From: Paenibacillus allorhizosphaerae
GTDB taxonomy: Bacteria > Bacillota > Bacilli > Paenibacillales > NBRC-103111
Reading direction: 5' to 3'
DNA: 64,000 nucleotides
Assembly (NCBI RefSeq): GCF_910594985.1
Contig: NZ_CAJVCE010000009.1
Span: 62,001 to 126,000 of the forward strand
Made by a program: the position numbers and the translations under genes. This document shows positions 1 to 8,700 of this stretch, in pieces. Below the pieces are notes generated by a model. That model saw only the letters and a list, made by a program, of their open reading frames with translations. It was not told the DNA's origin and did not search any database. The stretch's first letter is position 1, and each line of letters starts with the position of its first letter.

Positions 1-182
1 TACATGCTGTCGAGCGTCTGGTAAACGCTTTTCGATATAAAATGATATTCTCCGAGCGCCCTGTCGGCGTCACGTTTCATATCCAGGGTGTAATAGTATC
101 TGGCGATGAGGTACAGGCATATATTAATGAATACGATAAAAACCGCAAGGATGACGATAAACGTTTTTTGCCAAAATTTCAT
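1..182 (-). CDS. Sensor histidine kinase, N-terminal fragment (cut by window edge)
   Basis: Only the first 60 residues lie in the window; the gene continues to the left. The start ATG overlaps the stop of the response regulator by four bases (ATGA), so the two are translationally coupled in one operon. The visible part begins with a short basic end and one strongly hydrophobic segment at about residues 7-26, followed by polar sequence that would be the extracellular loop. No HAMP, HisKA or ATPase domain is visible, so 'histidine kinase' rests on the membrane anchor and the position right after an OmpR-type regulator. It would phosphorylate that regulator. Confidence 0.75.
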   Translation of the reverse strand, partial: MKFWQKTFIVILAVFIVFINICLYLIARYYYTLDMKRDADRALGEYHFISKSVYQTLDSM

Positions 183-835
183 GGACTTGCCTCAAGCCGG
201 TATCCCATTTTATACACCGTCTTTATTCGGCTATCCCAGTTTAATTTTTTGCGCAGTTTTTGAATATGTACGTCAACGGTTCTCGTCTCACCGATATAAT
301 CATAACCCCACACGAGATGAAGCAGCTTCTCGCGGGACAGCGCAATATTTTTATTTTTGATCAGCGTCTCCAGCAGTTCGAATTCCCGGAGCGTCATTTC
401 AATTTCACTGCCGTCCACGGTGATCACCCGGCTATCCAAATTCACCACCGTACCGTCAAGCGAAAATAGTGGCGTTGCCCGCTGAATCCGGCGAAGCACC
501 GCATCAATGCGTGCCAGCAGCTCCACGGTTTCGAACGGTTTTACGATGTAGTCGTCCGCGCCAAGCTTTAGCCCCTTGACCCTATCGGACAAATTGCCCA
601 TTGCCGTAAGGAAAATGACCGGCGTATCCTGATCGACGTGCTCCATCAGACGAAAGCCGTCCAATCCCGGCAGCATAACATCCATGATGATCAATGAATA
701 AGTATGATTGTTTAAGCATACAAGCGCCTCGTCGCCGTCATATACTTGTTCGCTGGTATGGCCTACGAGTTCCAGGTTCATGGCAATAAGATCGTTTATG
801 GATTGTTCGTCTTCGACGATGAGAATATGCGCCAT
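179..835 (-). CDS. OmpR/PhoB-family response regulator
   Basis: A 218-residue DNA-binding response regulator of the usual length. The receiver domain (about 1-115) has the acidic pair in IVEDE near residue 8, the phospho-acceptor Asp at about 52 (IIMDVMLPG), the LTA threonine and the conserved Lys in YIVKPF. The C-terminal winged helix (about 125-218) ends with the typical VDVHIQKLRKKL and GYRLE signatures. The start at 835 was chosen because GGAGGT lies seven bases upstream; a longer frame to 880 has no such site and adds 15 unusual residues. It is followed by a four-base overlap with the sensor kinase. The signal sensed cannot be told. Confidence 0.93.
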   Translation of the reverse strand: MAHILIVEDEQSINDLIAMNLELVGHTSEQVYDGDEALVCLNNHTYSLIIMDVMLPGLDGFRLMEHVDQDTPVIFLTAMGNLSDRVKGLKLGADDYIVKPFETVELLARIDAVLRRIQRATPLFSLDGTVVNLDSRVITVDGSEIEMTLREFELLETLIKNKNIALSREKLLHLVWGYDYIGETRTVDVHIQKLRKKLNWDSRIKTVYKMGYRLEASP

Positions 836-922
836 AAAGCCACCTCCGGTATTATTGTAGCACATGAAAGAAATAGACATCGCGGGGCGAGGCGCGCCGG
901 CATTTTGTTACGGATTTGACCT

Positions 923-1124
923 TCACATGGGCCGAACAACAGCAGCGTACCAACGCATTTGACCGGCTTCATCTTTGGCGAGCAGCAGGTTGTCCAAATC
1001 CATTGATGAGAATGTCTTCATTTACAACAACGTTCACATACGGATGAAAGTTGCACAATCGCTCACCAAATTCACTCTTTGTGCGGGACTGCAACTCCAG
1101 CTTTTGCTCGAGTTGGGGAGCAAT
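923..1124 (-). pseudogene. Decayed gene remnant with a frameshift
   Basis: Reading the minus strand from 1124 gives about 40 residues of protein-like sequence (PQLEQKLELQSRTKSEFGER, then FHPYVNVVVNEDILIN) that runs into a different frame for the rest (LDNLLLAKDEAGQMRWYA and VVRPM, stop at 923-925). A stop codon lies directly before the first residue. Both halves have normal amino-acid usage and join sensibly if one base is lost or gained near 990, so this looks like the C-terminal end of a broken gene. I do not recognise the family. Confidence 0.45.
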
Positions 1125-1156
1125 CTATAGCGTTAAAAGGGCTTTTTGCACGCAAC

Positions 1157-1177
1157 AAAAGACTGCCAGCGGCAGCC
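1157..1177 (-). terminator. Rho-independent terminator of the amidohydrolase gene
   Basis: On the minus strand GGCTGCC-GCT-GGCAGTC forms a seven-pair stem (one G-T pair) with a three-base loop, followed by TTTTG. It lies 13 bases after the amidohydrolase stop. Confidence 0.65.
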
Positions 1178-1189
1178 TCGCAATGATTA

Positions 1190-2140
1190 TTACCGTTCAT
1201 CCAGCTTATTCGCAATGATGAGTTCATTGGCCATTCGCTTGTTCATAGCCTTCATATCGTACTCCAGTGCGTTGCGCTCGATTAAGTCGATTTGCGTCCG
1301 GGTCGCCGGCTGCGCTTCAATGATTTCCAGAAAGTTTCGTCTTGCGATTTGCTCGCCGATCGCTTCATCTTCACATAAGTCGATGACTTCGTACATCGCA
1401 TTAATCGCCTTTTCATAATTGAGGTTTCGTGCCGTGGCGGAATCTGTGCTTAAAAAGAATCGTTCGGAATAATTTCGGATGAGCGGAATGTAGCTTTCTA
1501 AAGCATATTGATTATTAGGGTCATAAACGGTAAACCCTGCGAAAAAATCAATATAGAGGTTGGTATGGCGGCTAAGCAGGTTCTCCATCCGTTCCGGAGG
1601 ATTATATACATTGGCGTGTGCGAATATAAACTTCGTGTCCGGAAATGCGCGAAGCGCTTCTTTCAGCCTGTCTATCGGTTCCCCGAAAGGCGGATCGATA
1701 TGTAACAATATCGGCACCTTGTATTGTGCACAAAGTTCGTAGATCGCCGGGAGGTTGCCGTCCATCGGATGCTGTGCTTTCCATTGCAATTTCGAAGTGA
1801 GCGGAGAATACGTGGAGGCGGCTACCGTCTCTCCGACGCCGTAGTACCCTTTTTCCAGTTTCTCCTTTACAACGGCAAGCGCTCCTTCATCATACATGGA
1901 AAAGCCGGAAAAGAACGGATAAAACTTCTCCGGATATTTCGTGTACGCCTTCCAGGACCGCTTATCGCTGACCATCGCGGCCGGTTCGGAAATCGATCCG
2001 AATAGTACCGTTTTATCGATATGGTATCGTTCCCATATAGCGATCGAGCCTTTCTCTGCATAATAATCCGCATCGTGATTATGTACATCAATAAGCCCAA
2101 GATGCTTGTATTTGTGAAACAAATCCGGCCTGAAGCCCAT
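1190..2140 (-). CDS. Amidohydrolase-2 family metal-dependent hydrolase
   Basis: A 316-residue protein of the amidohydrolase superfamily (TIM-barrel, amidohydrolase_2 branch, which also includes decarboxylases). Metal-site signatures are visible in order: DVHNHD at residues 18-23 (the HxH after strand 1), a histidine in ILLHIDPP near 155, a histidine in FIFAHANVY near 190 and an aspartate in FLSTDSA near 245. The substrate cannot be deduced. The start at 2140 is preceded by a purine-rich GAAAGGAAGG eight or so bases upstream. The gene stands alone, with its own terminator downstream and 282 bp before the next gene. Confidence 0.8.
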   Translation of the reverse strand: MGFRPDLFHKYKHLGLIDVHNHDADYYAEKGSIAIWERYHIDKTVLFGSISEPAAMVSDKRSWKAYTKYPEKFYPFFSGFSMYDEGALAVVKEKLEKGYYGVGETVAASTYSPLTSKLQWKAQHPMDGNLPAIYELCAQYKVPILLHIDPPFGEPIDRLKEALRAFPDTKFIFAHANVYNPPERMENLLSRHTNLYIDFFAGFTVYDPNNQYALESYIPLIRNYSERFFLSTDSATARNLNYEKAINAMYEVIDLCEDEAIGEQIARRNFLEIIEAQPATRTQIDLIERNALEYDMKAMNKRMANELIIANKLDER

Positions 2141-2373
2141 CGTTTGCCCGCCTTCCTTTCAGCAGTGTCATACGACTGCTCGATCTTCGTCTCCGTCCAT
2201 GCAATGCTGCCCGAACAGGACTCATCATTTGTTTTCGATATTATGTTTAGTTTAAGTGTTGTCCGCTGGCGCGGTAAAGGGAATGTTTGGTTTATAAATG
2301 TTCGCTGATCGATCCGTGCAACATTAGCATCCGGCAAATCGTATTTCGATTGCGGAGCCTGTTTTCGAATGTG

Positions 2374-2409
2374 AAAAAAGCCGATCTCCCAATGCGAAGA
2401 AATCGGCTC
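2374..2409 (-). terminator. Rho-independent terminator after the GuaD-like gene
   Basis: Minus-strand AGCCGAT and ATCGGCT form a seven-pair stem around a 16-base loop, followed directly by a run of T. It sits 14 bases after the deaminase stop. Confidence 0.85.
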
Positions 2410-2422
2410 TTGTTCTATGGTT

Positions 2423-2896
2423 TTAACCGTTATGTTTTTGGGCCCAAATGTTAAATGGCTCGAGTTTGCGAGACGAATGCATATGCTGGAATGGAATCGT
2501 CCGCTTCTCGGGCGCCTGTAACATATCCGAATAAAAGTGGCTGAGCGGATCGACGAACCCGGTGCCGCTTGCCGCTTCTTTTTTGCTGCATGCATAATAC
2601 ACCGATCCGAGCTTGGCCCAATATATGGCTCCCATGCACATCGGGCAAGGCTCCCCGCTCGCGTACAGCTCGCAATCCGACAAATCTACTTTGCCAAGCC
2701 GCATGCAAGCATCCCGAATCGCCAGCAGCTCCGCATGCGAGCTCGGATCGCAGGTCGTATGAACGCAGTTGACGCCGGACGCTACGATTTCCTCTCCTCG
2801 CACCACGAGCGCCGCAAACGGTCCTCCTCCTATCGCCGCATTCTCCTCTGCCAGTTGGATAACCCGTTCGATCCACGGATTGCTTGTATTTTCCAT
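2423..2896 (-). CDS. guaD: Guanine deaminase (GuaD-like nucleoside/cytidine deaminase fold)
   Basis: A 157-residue zinc deaminase, the length of B. subtilis GuaD (about 156). The zinc and catalytic residues are intact: SSHAE (His54, catalytic Glu56) and EPCPMC (Cys84, Cys87). The C-terminal stretch with GTGFVDP, ERTIPF and the final LEPFNIWA matches the GuaD branch, in which the tail of one subunit caps the partner active site, rather than tRNA adenosine deaminase TadA. It should convert guanine to xanthine in the cytoplasm. GGGAGATG lies just before the start. It lies 92 bp downstream of the SDR gene on the same strand and may share its transcript. No purine riboswitch was seen before it. 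Confidence 0.85.
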   Translation of the reverse strand: MENTSNPWIERVIQLAEENAAIGGGPFAALVVRGEEIVASGVNCVHTTCDPSSHAELLAIRDACMRLGKVDLSDCELYASGEPCPMCMGAIYWAKLGSVYYACSKKEAASGTGFVDPLSHFYSDMLQAPEKRTIPFQHMHSSRKLEPFNIWAQKHNG

Positions 2897-2988
2897 CTAA
2901 TCATCTCCCTTTACACGCTACATTTTACCATGCTGCATGAGGGAAAGTTCAATTATAACGAAACGATCCTTCCCACTCGATGCCGATA

Positions 2989-3720
2989 TTACCATTCCGC
3001 TTTCGTGCGATTGCGGAAAAAACCGCCGTTCGGGCCGTCTTCATCGAGCGTCGCAAGCCAAACGGCCGTATCGGCTCCTTCGGCGACCGTCTGGGGCGCA
3101 TCGGCTCCTCCCATGTCCGTCTGTACCCTGCCCGGGCAAGCGGCATTCACTTTGATGCCCGAACCTTCGACTTCCTGTGCCACTAAACAAGTCAAAGCAT
3201 TGAGCATCGTTTTCGAGATGCGGTAAGCGGCCGAACTGCCTTTTAGACCCAGCATGCCTTGATGTACCTGAAAAGACCCCAACGCCGAAGAGACGTTAAC
3301 GATGCGTCCGTATTGCTGCTGTTTCATTAACGGTACTACGGCCTGCATCAGATGAAGCGCTCCGAAGTAATTGGTCTCAAACGTTTCCTGCATAACCGCC
3401 TGCTCCACTTGCAAAACGGAAGTGCCCCGATCCAGAATGATTCCTGCATTATTCACGAGAACATCAAAGCGGCCGAACCGCTGCGCCACACGGTCCATCA
3501 TTTGAGCGATACTGCCCGGACGATTCACTTCAACGACCGCGAGTTCTACCGATCCCCCTTCCTTGCGCAACTGATTGACGGCATCTCGCCCCTTTTCTTC
3601 GTCGCGGCATCCGATTAATACGTGCAAACCTTTCTGGGAAAGCTGCCGGGCAATTTCTTTGCCGATCCCGCGGTTCCCCCCGGTCACAAGCGCAATACGC
3701 TGCTGATTCATCGTATTCAT
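2989..3720 (-). CDS. Short-chain dehydrogenase/reductase (SDR), NAD(P)-dependent
   Basis: A 243-residue classical SDR. The nucleotide-binding TGGNRGIG motif is at about residues 13-20, NNAG near 85, and the catalytic Ser and YxxxK (YRISK) near 145-165. The start at 3720 has GGAGGGG a few bases upstream and overlaps the MerR stop by four bases (ATGA), so the SDR is translationally coupled to the regulator. The pair is probably an inducible detoxification or carbonyl-reduction unit controlled by that MerR protein. The substrate is unknown; SDR members annotated as carbonyl reductases look similar. Confidence 0.9.
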   Translation of the reverse strand: MNTMNQQRIALVTGGNRGIGKEIARQLSQKGLHVLIGCRDEEKGRDAVNQLRKEGGSVELAVVEVNRPGSIAQMMDRVAQRFGRFDVLVNNAGIILDRGTSVLQVEQAVMQETFETNYFGALHLMQAVVPLMKQQQYGRIVNVSSALGSFQVHQGMLGLKGSSAAYRISKTMLNALTCLVAQEVEGSGIKVNAACPGRVQTDMGGADAPQTVAEGADTAVWLATLDEDGPNGGFFRNRTKAEW

Positions 3721-4094
3721 CCCATCCCCTCCGTCCCGCTGACCATATGTTTCCATTTCGACAAACTCTCTTCCAACCGCGACTCGGCTTTGCTTAAAAT
3801 ATCGATTTGTTTTTTGATTTCGGCTAATTTTCGTTCACCCACTTCAATCGCATTCGGGAGACATTGGGGCTTCTCCCCGCTTTGGAACAAACATTCGAAA
3901 AAGTCCATAATTTCTTTGGCCGTCAGTCCAAGGCTAAAATACAGCTGGATAAATTCGACTCTTTCCGCATCGGACTCCGCATAATCTCGGTAACCGTTCT
4001 CCAATCGCGTAGGATTCAGCAAATTTTTTTCTTCGTAATATCGCAAAGAACTCAGGCTCACGCCCGTCCTTCTCGACAACTCACTGATGTTGAT
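3717..4094 (-). CDS. MerR-family regulator, probable ATC start
   Basis: An approximately 125-residue MerR regulator. The helix-turn-helix and wing are clear (SRRTGVSLSSLRYYEEKNLL, then NGYRDYAESDAERVEFIQ), followed by a long dimerisation helix and a basic end. There is no ATG or GTG in the right place. A TTG at 4079 would delete most of the first helix. In frame upstream, ATC at 4094-4092 gives M-N-I-S-E-L-S-R-R-T-G, exactly the usual family start, with GGGGAGGG seven bases before it; an in-frame stop lies just upstream. The stop overlaps the SDR start. Autoregulation through the dyad at 4136-4156 is likely. The effector is unknown. Confidence 0.85.
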   Translation of the reverse strand: MNISELSRRTGVSLSSLRYYEEKNLLNPTRLENGYRDYAESDAERVEFIQLYFSLGLTAKEIMDFFECLFQSGEKPQCLPNAIEVGERKLAEIKKQIDILSKAESRLEESLSKWKHMVSGTEGMG

Positions 4095-4128
4095 TGTAAT
4101 CCCTCCCCTTTTCTCGGCTCATATCGTC

Positions 4129-4159
4129 ATTCTAAACCATCACATCATGTGAAGGTCAA
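4129..4159 (-). promoter_or_regulatory. MerR-type promoter and operator (19-bp spacer)
   Basis: On the minus strand TTGACC (4159-4154) and TAGAAT (4134-4129) are separated by 19 bp, the over-long spacer typical of MerR-activated promoters. A dyad fills the spacer: arms ACCATCACAT and ATGTGAAGGT at 4136-4156 match at nine of ten positions around one central base. The -10 ends 34 bp before the proposed ATC start of the regulator, so it should drive merR and the SDR gene. Confidence 0.85.
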
Positions 4160-4253
4160 GCGGCATGCTCCGAGTTAACAAACGAACAGTGTCATAATCC
4201 ATTTGGCAGTAGATGCGAATATGTTTACCCTAATTTTTACTTTTAATGAATGA

Positions 4254-4289
4254 CAAAAAAACGACTTCTCCATTGCAGGAAAAGCCGCT
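4254..4289 (-). terminator. Rho-independent terminator after the first HxlR gene
   Basis: Minus-strand CGGCTTTTCC and GGAGAAGTCG pair over ten positions (two G-T pairs) around a six-base loop, followed by seven T. Confidence 0.75.
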
Positions 4290-4345
4290 TGTTGTTCTGA
4301 CTTGTCCGAAAACGATAGTGATCAGGGATCGCTGCAATCTATGTA

Positions 4346-4669
4346 TTACCCCTTTTCAAGATGGAGCTTTCCCCAATCCGATAACGCTTGCAGTACCGGA
4401 TATAATGTCTGTCCATACTCGGTTATGGCGTACTCCACTTGAACCGGCCTGGCGGGCCGTATTTCTCGGCTCACAACACCGTGCCGCTCCAATTCGCGCA
4501 AATGTTGAATCAGCATCTTTCTTGTGATGAACGGAACCTTGCGCTCCAGCTCACGAAACCGGTGGGGCTTCCTGCACAGATGATGAATAATCAATGGTTT
4601 CCATTTCGCCCCGATGACTTCCAGCGCTACATCCACCAAGCAGCGATAATGATCTCGTTCGCGCTCCAA
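4346..4669 (-). CDS. HxlR-family transcriptional regulator
   Basis: A 107-residue winged-helix regulator of the HxlR/DUF24 type. The signature IGAKWKPLIIHHL near residues 19-31, the recognition region FITRKMLIQHLRELERHGVV and the wing PVQVEYAITEYGQTL are all present, and the length is normal. The start is TTG with GGAGGGG about six bases upstream. These proteins bind as dimers near divergent promoters and often respond to aldehydes, quinones or disulfide stress; no redox Cys is obvious apart from one near residue 10 (YRCLVD), which is the conserved redox-type position in the family. It is divergent from the beta-propeller lipoprotein gene and could control it. Confidence 0.9.
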   Translation of the reverse strand: MERERDHYRCLVDVALEVIGAKWKPLIIHHLCRKPHRFRELERKVPFITRKMLIQHLRELERHGVVSREIRPARPVQVEYAITEYGQTLYPVLQALSDWGKLHLEKG

Positions 4670-4740
4670 AAGCTCCCCTCCCCTAATGCCGTTACTAAAA
4701 AGTGCCTTCTTATGCAGCCGGTGCTTTTTTGATATAGTCC

Positions 4741-4770
4741 ATTATACCATACCTTATTTTTCCAAATCAT
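4741..4770 (-). promoter_or_regulatory. Probable promoter of the HxlR gene
   Basis: Minus-strand extended -10 box TGGTATAAT at 4749-4741. No good -35 hexamer is present at 17 bp, which is tolerated with a TG extension. It lies about 70 bp before the TTG start. Confidence 0.5.
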
Positions 4771-4792
4771 TTAAAAACAGGAGGGCTTTTTC

Positions 4793-5677
4793 ATGCGTAC
4801 AGAGAAATTAGCGCTAATCGCTGTCTTGGTTATGTTCATAGGATGCGGCTGCGGGAACCAAGTCCGTCAGGAAACCACTGCCTTGCCAGAGCCTCGTGAA
4901 AAGACCGTCAGCGGTAACGAGCCTGTCATTTGGGTTAACGGAACTTCCCTAAAGAAACGTATCGATAATTTCATTTTCTCTCCCGATATGAAAACGATGC
5001 TATTCGAAGAAGTGGCCGGGCGCTCGTTCGCTATTTATGAGACGCATATGCAGGATGGAGCTTGGAGCGCTCCGGTCACCCCAACGTTCAGTATCTCGTC
5101 GGTACACGAAGGCACCCCATTCCTAAGCAGCGATACGCGAAAAGTATATTTCCACTCCTTCCGCTCCTTTCCGGGACAGCAACCGTCCGCTTCCCTCGAC
5201 TTATGGGTTGCAGACAAAAAGGAACAAGGCTGGAGCGAGCCGCAACGTATAGGCATCCCCAAAGCAAAACCCGACGATTTCCACTATTATCCTTCCGTCA
5301 GCGCGAATGGAACGGTGTACTTCACTTCGTTTCGCTCGGATAGTAAAGGGAAGGATGATATTTACCGCTCCCGCTTCGTGAACGGTGCCTATTCGGAACC
5401 TGAGCATTTGGGGGATGAAATCAATTCTGCCGATATCGACGCTTATCCGAGCATCAGCCCGGATGAAAGTATCCTGCTGTTTGGCCGAAGTTCCGATTTG
5501 TTTGTAAGCTACAACAAGGACGGACGCTGGACGGAAGCAAAACCGCTTGGCCTTCAACGATGGGGGATACGCAAACTCCGCTCGCCCCGGCTAAGCAACG
5601 ATCAGAAAAATCTTTACTTCGTCGGAGAGAAGGATGGCGTTGCTCATATTTTCCAGATCGGCTGGCCGCTTTCCTGA
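4793..5677 (+). CDS. Lipoprotein with WD40-like (PD40/TolB-type) beta-propeller repeats
   Basis: A 294-residue secreted lipoprotein. The first 20 residues are a signal peptide ending in a lipobox-like VMFIGC with the modified Cys at about 18, so the mature protein is lipid-anchored outside the membrane. The rest is built of repeats with a shared pattern ending in 'Y-F-x-S-x-R' or 'LLFGRS' (for example YPSVSANGTVYFTSFRSD and YPSISPDESILLFGRS), characteristic of PD40 blades as in TolB-type proteins. The ligand is unknown. AGGAGGG stands just upstream of the ATG. It shares a bidirectional terminator with the convergent giant SLH gene. Confidence 0.82.
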   Translation: MRTEKLALIAVLVMFIGCGCGNQVRQETTALPEPREKTVSGNEPVIWVNGTSLKKRIDNFIFSPDMKTMLFEEVAGRSFAIYETHMQDGAWSAPVTPTFSISSVHEGTPFLSSDTRKVYFHSFRSFPGQQPSASLDLWVADKKEQGWSEPQRIGIPKAKPDDFHYYPSVSANGTVYFTSFRSDSKGKDDIYRSRFVNGAYSEPEHLGDEINSADIDAYPSISPDESILLFGRSSDLFVSYNKDGRWTEAKPLGLQRWGIRKLRSPRLSNDQKNLYFVGEKDGVAHIFQIGWPLS

Positions 5678-5701
5678 GCGGCACATTCATTGAAATCGAA
5701 G

Positions 5702-5735
5702 AAAACCCATGAGCATATTAGCACTCATGGGTTTT
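5702..5735 (+). terminator. Bidirectional Rho-independent terminator
   Basis: AAAACCCATGAG and CTCATGGGTTTT form a 12-pair perfect stem around ten bases, with A before and T after, so it can serve both the lipoprotein gene (+) and the convergent SLH gene (-). Confidence 0.92.
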
Positions 5736-5747
5736 GACGTTCCATTA

Positions 5748-8700
5748 TTAATGGCTTGGTACTACATATACACTGCCATCGGACAATTGTCTCACTGTGC
5801 CGGAAGCCGACTCAATGTCCTGGATTGCCCAGTGGTCCTTCGGTACGTCCGGCCAGCTCGAAGATTGCACGCTTGCCGTCAGTCGTTCAAATAATTTGTT
5901 CAACACCTTGACGGCTTCCGCGCGATTCAGCTTGTTATCCGGTTGGAAGGAACCGTCCGGATAGCCTTGTAAAATGCCTGCCTGCGAAGCTTGCTTGATC
6001 GCCTCGGATGCCCAATGCCCCGAAGTATCGCCGTAATCGCCCGGCAGCGCCGCGCCGTTCACGGTTTGCGGAAGCAATCTGGCCGCAATGCTGGCCATCT
6101 CGCCGCGGGTAATTGCGTCGTCCGGACGGAACAGCCCGTTGTCATCGCCAAGCATCAGTCCTGCACGCTGCATGTCGGCGATCGCTTCCGCCGCCCAATG
6201 GGATTCGGCAACGTCAGGATAACCCTTCGCTTGTGCCGTCCCCGCTTGGCCTGCGGCGCCGCGTGCACCGATGCGATGCAGGATCGTCGCCAGCTCCGCA
6301 CGCGTGATTGCCTGCGCCGGGCGGAAGGTGCCGTCCGGGTAGCCGGACAAGTACGGCTCCAGCACTTTCAGCGCATCCGATCCGTTCTTCTGGATAATGG
6401 TAAACGTACTGAACTTATTAATTTCAATCGCAATTCCGACCGGCTTGCCTTCCGCATCGTAACGGATTTCGCCTTGCGAAAGCGCCTTGTCGCCGTCGCT
6501 GTGCTCAATATATACAGCCAGCTCCGATAGGATTTGTTTGGCGGCCGCCTCATTGACCGGCAGCGTCAAGTGATCGAGCGGGAACAGGAGCTCTGTCGTG
6601 TACCCGGTGTAATTCGTTTCAATCTTGACCGGTTGACCGAAGACGGTGACTGATCGGCCTCCCGCCGCATTCCGCACCAGCTCGGCCGTCTGCACGCGCG
6701 CAGTAACCTCGCTGCGCTCGGCATTGTCGCGGACCGGAACAACCCGGAAATAAGCATCTTTGCCATCTTTGCTCAGCTGTTGCAGCGAAGCTGCCGATAA
6801 AGCGAGCTGCGCGTCAGGCAGCAAGATTTGCAGCGACATGCCGCCCTTAGCGAGCAAGGACACGGAATCGGCGCTCAAGCTGACAATCCGCTCATCCGCC
6901 GGCGCATTCGGTACATCCGTCACGTAAATGCGTGCAATGCTGTCCTTGTTCTGAACCGCTTTGTCGAGTACGTCGCGCGTTTTCTCGGCATCCAGCTTCA
7001 CGATATCGAGCGTTCTTCCTTCTTCCGTACGCGTCCGAACGATCGTCGTTTGATCCGTCCAGCCTCCGGCGCCGCCCGTAATCGTCGTTTGGCGCGCATT
7101 TTGGATCGGTTCTTCAGAAGAAGATTGTTCCTCTACGCGTTTCACGTCGATAGAGTACGTCTGCGAGGCTTCCTTATTCGCGGATTCCACTCTCACGATC
7201 AAGGTGTTATCCCCCATGTTAAGCTTAGGCAAGAAGCTGCCGCCGCCCTTCAATGATTCGTCCGCTACCGTCACGGTTGCCTCCGGATCATTGGCCATCG
7301 CCGTTATAGCCGCGTTGCCGTTCGTCGTCGTTCCGATCGTGCCGTAGTTCAGCTTGTAAGGATTGAAAGCACCACCTAGAACGCTATCCGCCTGTAAGCT
7401 TGCCAGCAAAGGCGGCTTCGCAGGCGACGCCTGCTTACGCAGCAAGGAAATGGTGTACGTGAGCTTCGTGCCATCCTGCGCGCTGACTTCGATGGCGGCG
7501 GTTTGCGCAGTTTGATCCAGCTTGAATGGGATCGACGCAACCAAGCCCTTCGCTACCTCTTGATCATTGATTCGAATCGTTGCATCGGCTTGCTGTGCCA
7601 CCGGCAGCAGTTTTACCTCATCCGCTGCGCTTGGCACAAGCAATTGGTAATTCAATGCGGCCGGATGGAAGGCGGTTACGAGCTCCGCGCCTTCCGTAGC
7701 CAGACCCAACTGCTGCAGCTGTGCATTGCTGCTTGGCTCCCGCCACACGGCCACCTGATAGCTGCGCATCTCCGAGCTGTTCGGTGAAGTAACCGTCACA
7801 GGAATTTGATTCTCGCCCACTCGCAGCGTAATCGCCTGCGAGGCCTGCTCGCTCTGAACCGCTTGTCCTTGGACCTTGATGCCGGATCCCGCTTGCAAAG
7901 CACCGGCTGTCAAAGTAACGCTGTCCACTGTGTTGCCTACATATACGGTATAGCTATTTTCCGCTCCCGTAAAAGGCTGCGCAGCAAGCGCATCGCCGTT
8001 TTGCCCGGCAGTCGCGTTGTTCAGCTTCAGCGTGCGCAATGCAGCAACGCTGGAGCCCATTCCGGTGATGTGCAGTGTATAAGTTTTACCCGCCACACTA
8101 CCCGGCTGAACCTGGATTTGCACGGTACGGCCTGCCGTCGGCACCTCTATCTCGACATAGCCGCCGTCCGTAAGCGCCTGTCCGTCTATCGTCACTGCAG
8201 AGGCCGATACCACCGGAACCGCATAGACTCGGACTTTATCGGAGTAAGCCACCGCCTGATACGAAGTCGTGCCGAATGTATATGGCGTGCTCATCGTCGC
8301 GTTACCTGTCGTCAGCGCCGCAAGGTCGCTACGATAAGTCGGGATCGTATCCGCGGTGTCCCGCAATATTTCAAATCCGGATTCGGTCTTGTTGCCTATC
8401 TCGTCCGAAGCCGTAACCGTAAACTTGTTGCGGTCGGCCTGAGTTTCCCAGTCGAGCGGGGCGTAGTATACGAAGCGCCCTGCGTCATCAAGAGGCACCC
8501 TTGTTCCGTTGATGTCCAGCTTCGCGCCGGAGTCCGTTTGACCGGCAATATATATTTTGCTGTCCGCCGTAACGGTGCCGTTCAGCGCAATCCGCTTGCC
8601 CTGTGCGTCATCGCCTCCGGACACGATCAGCATTGGCCCGGTGCGATCCACAAACAGCTTGCGGTACGCCGTGCTGCGGTCGCCGCGATCGTTGACCGCT

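Noticed and set aside
916..929. TTGACCTTCACATG, identical to half of the MerR promoter/operator
   Set aside because: It is a half site only; there is no -10 at a suitable distance and no gene reads from it. Probably chance.
2897..2988. Possible purine riboswitch before the guanine deaminase gene
   Set aside because: The region is too short for the aptamer and none of its conserved loops are present; the 92 bp look like plain intergenic sequence.
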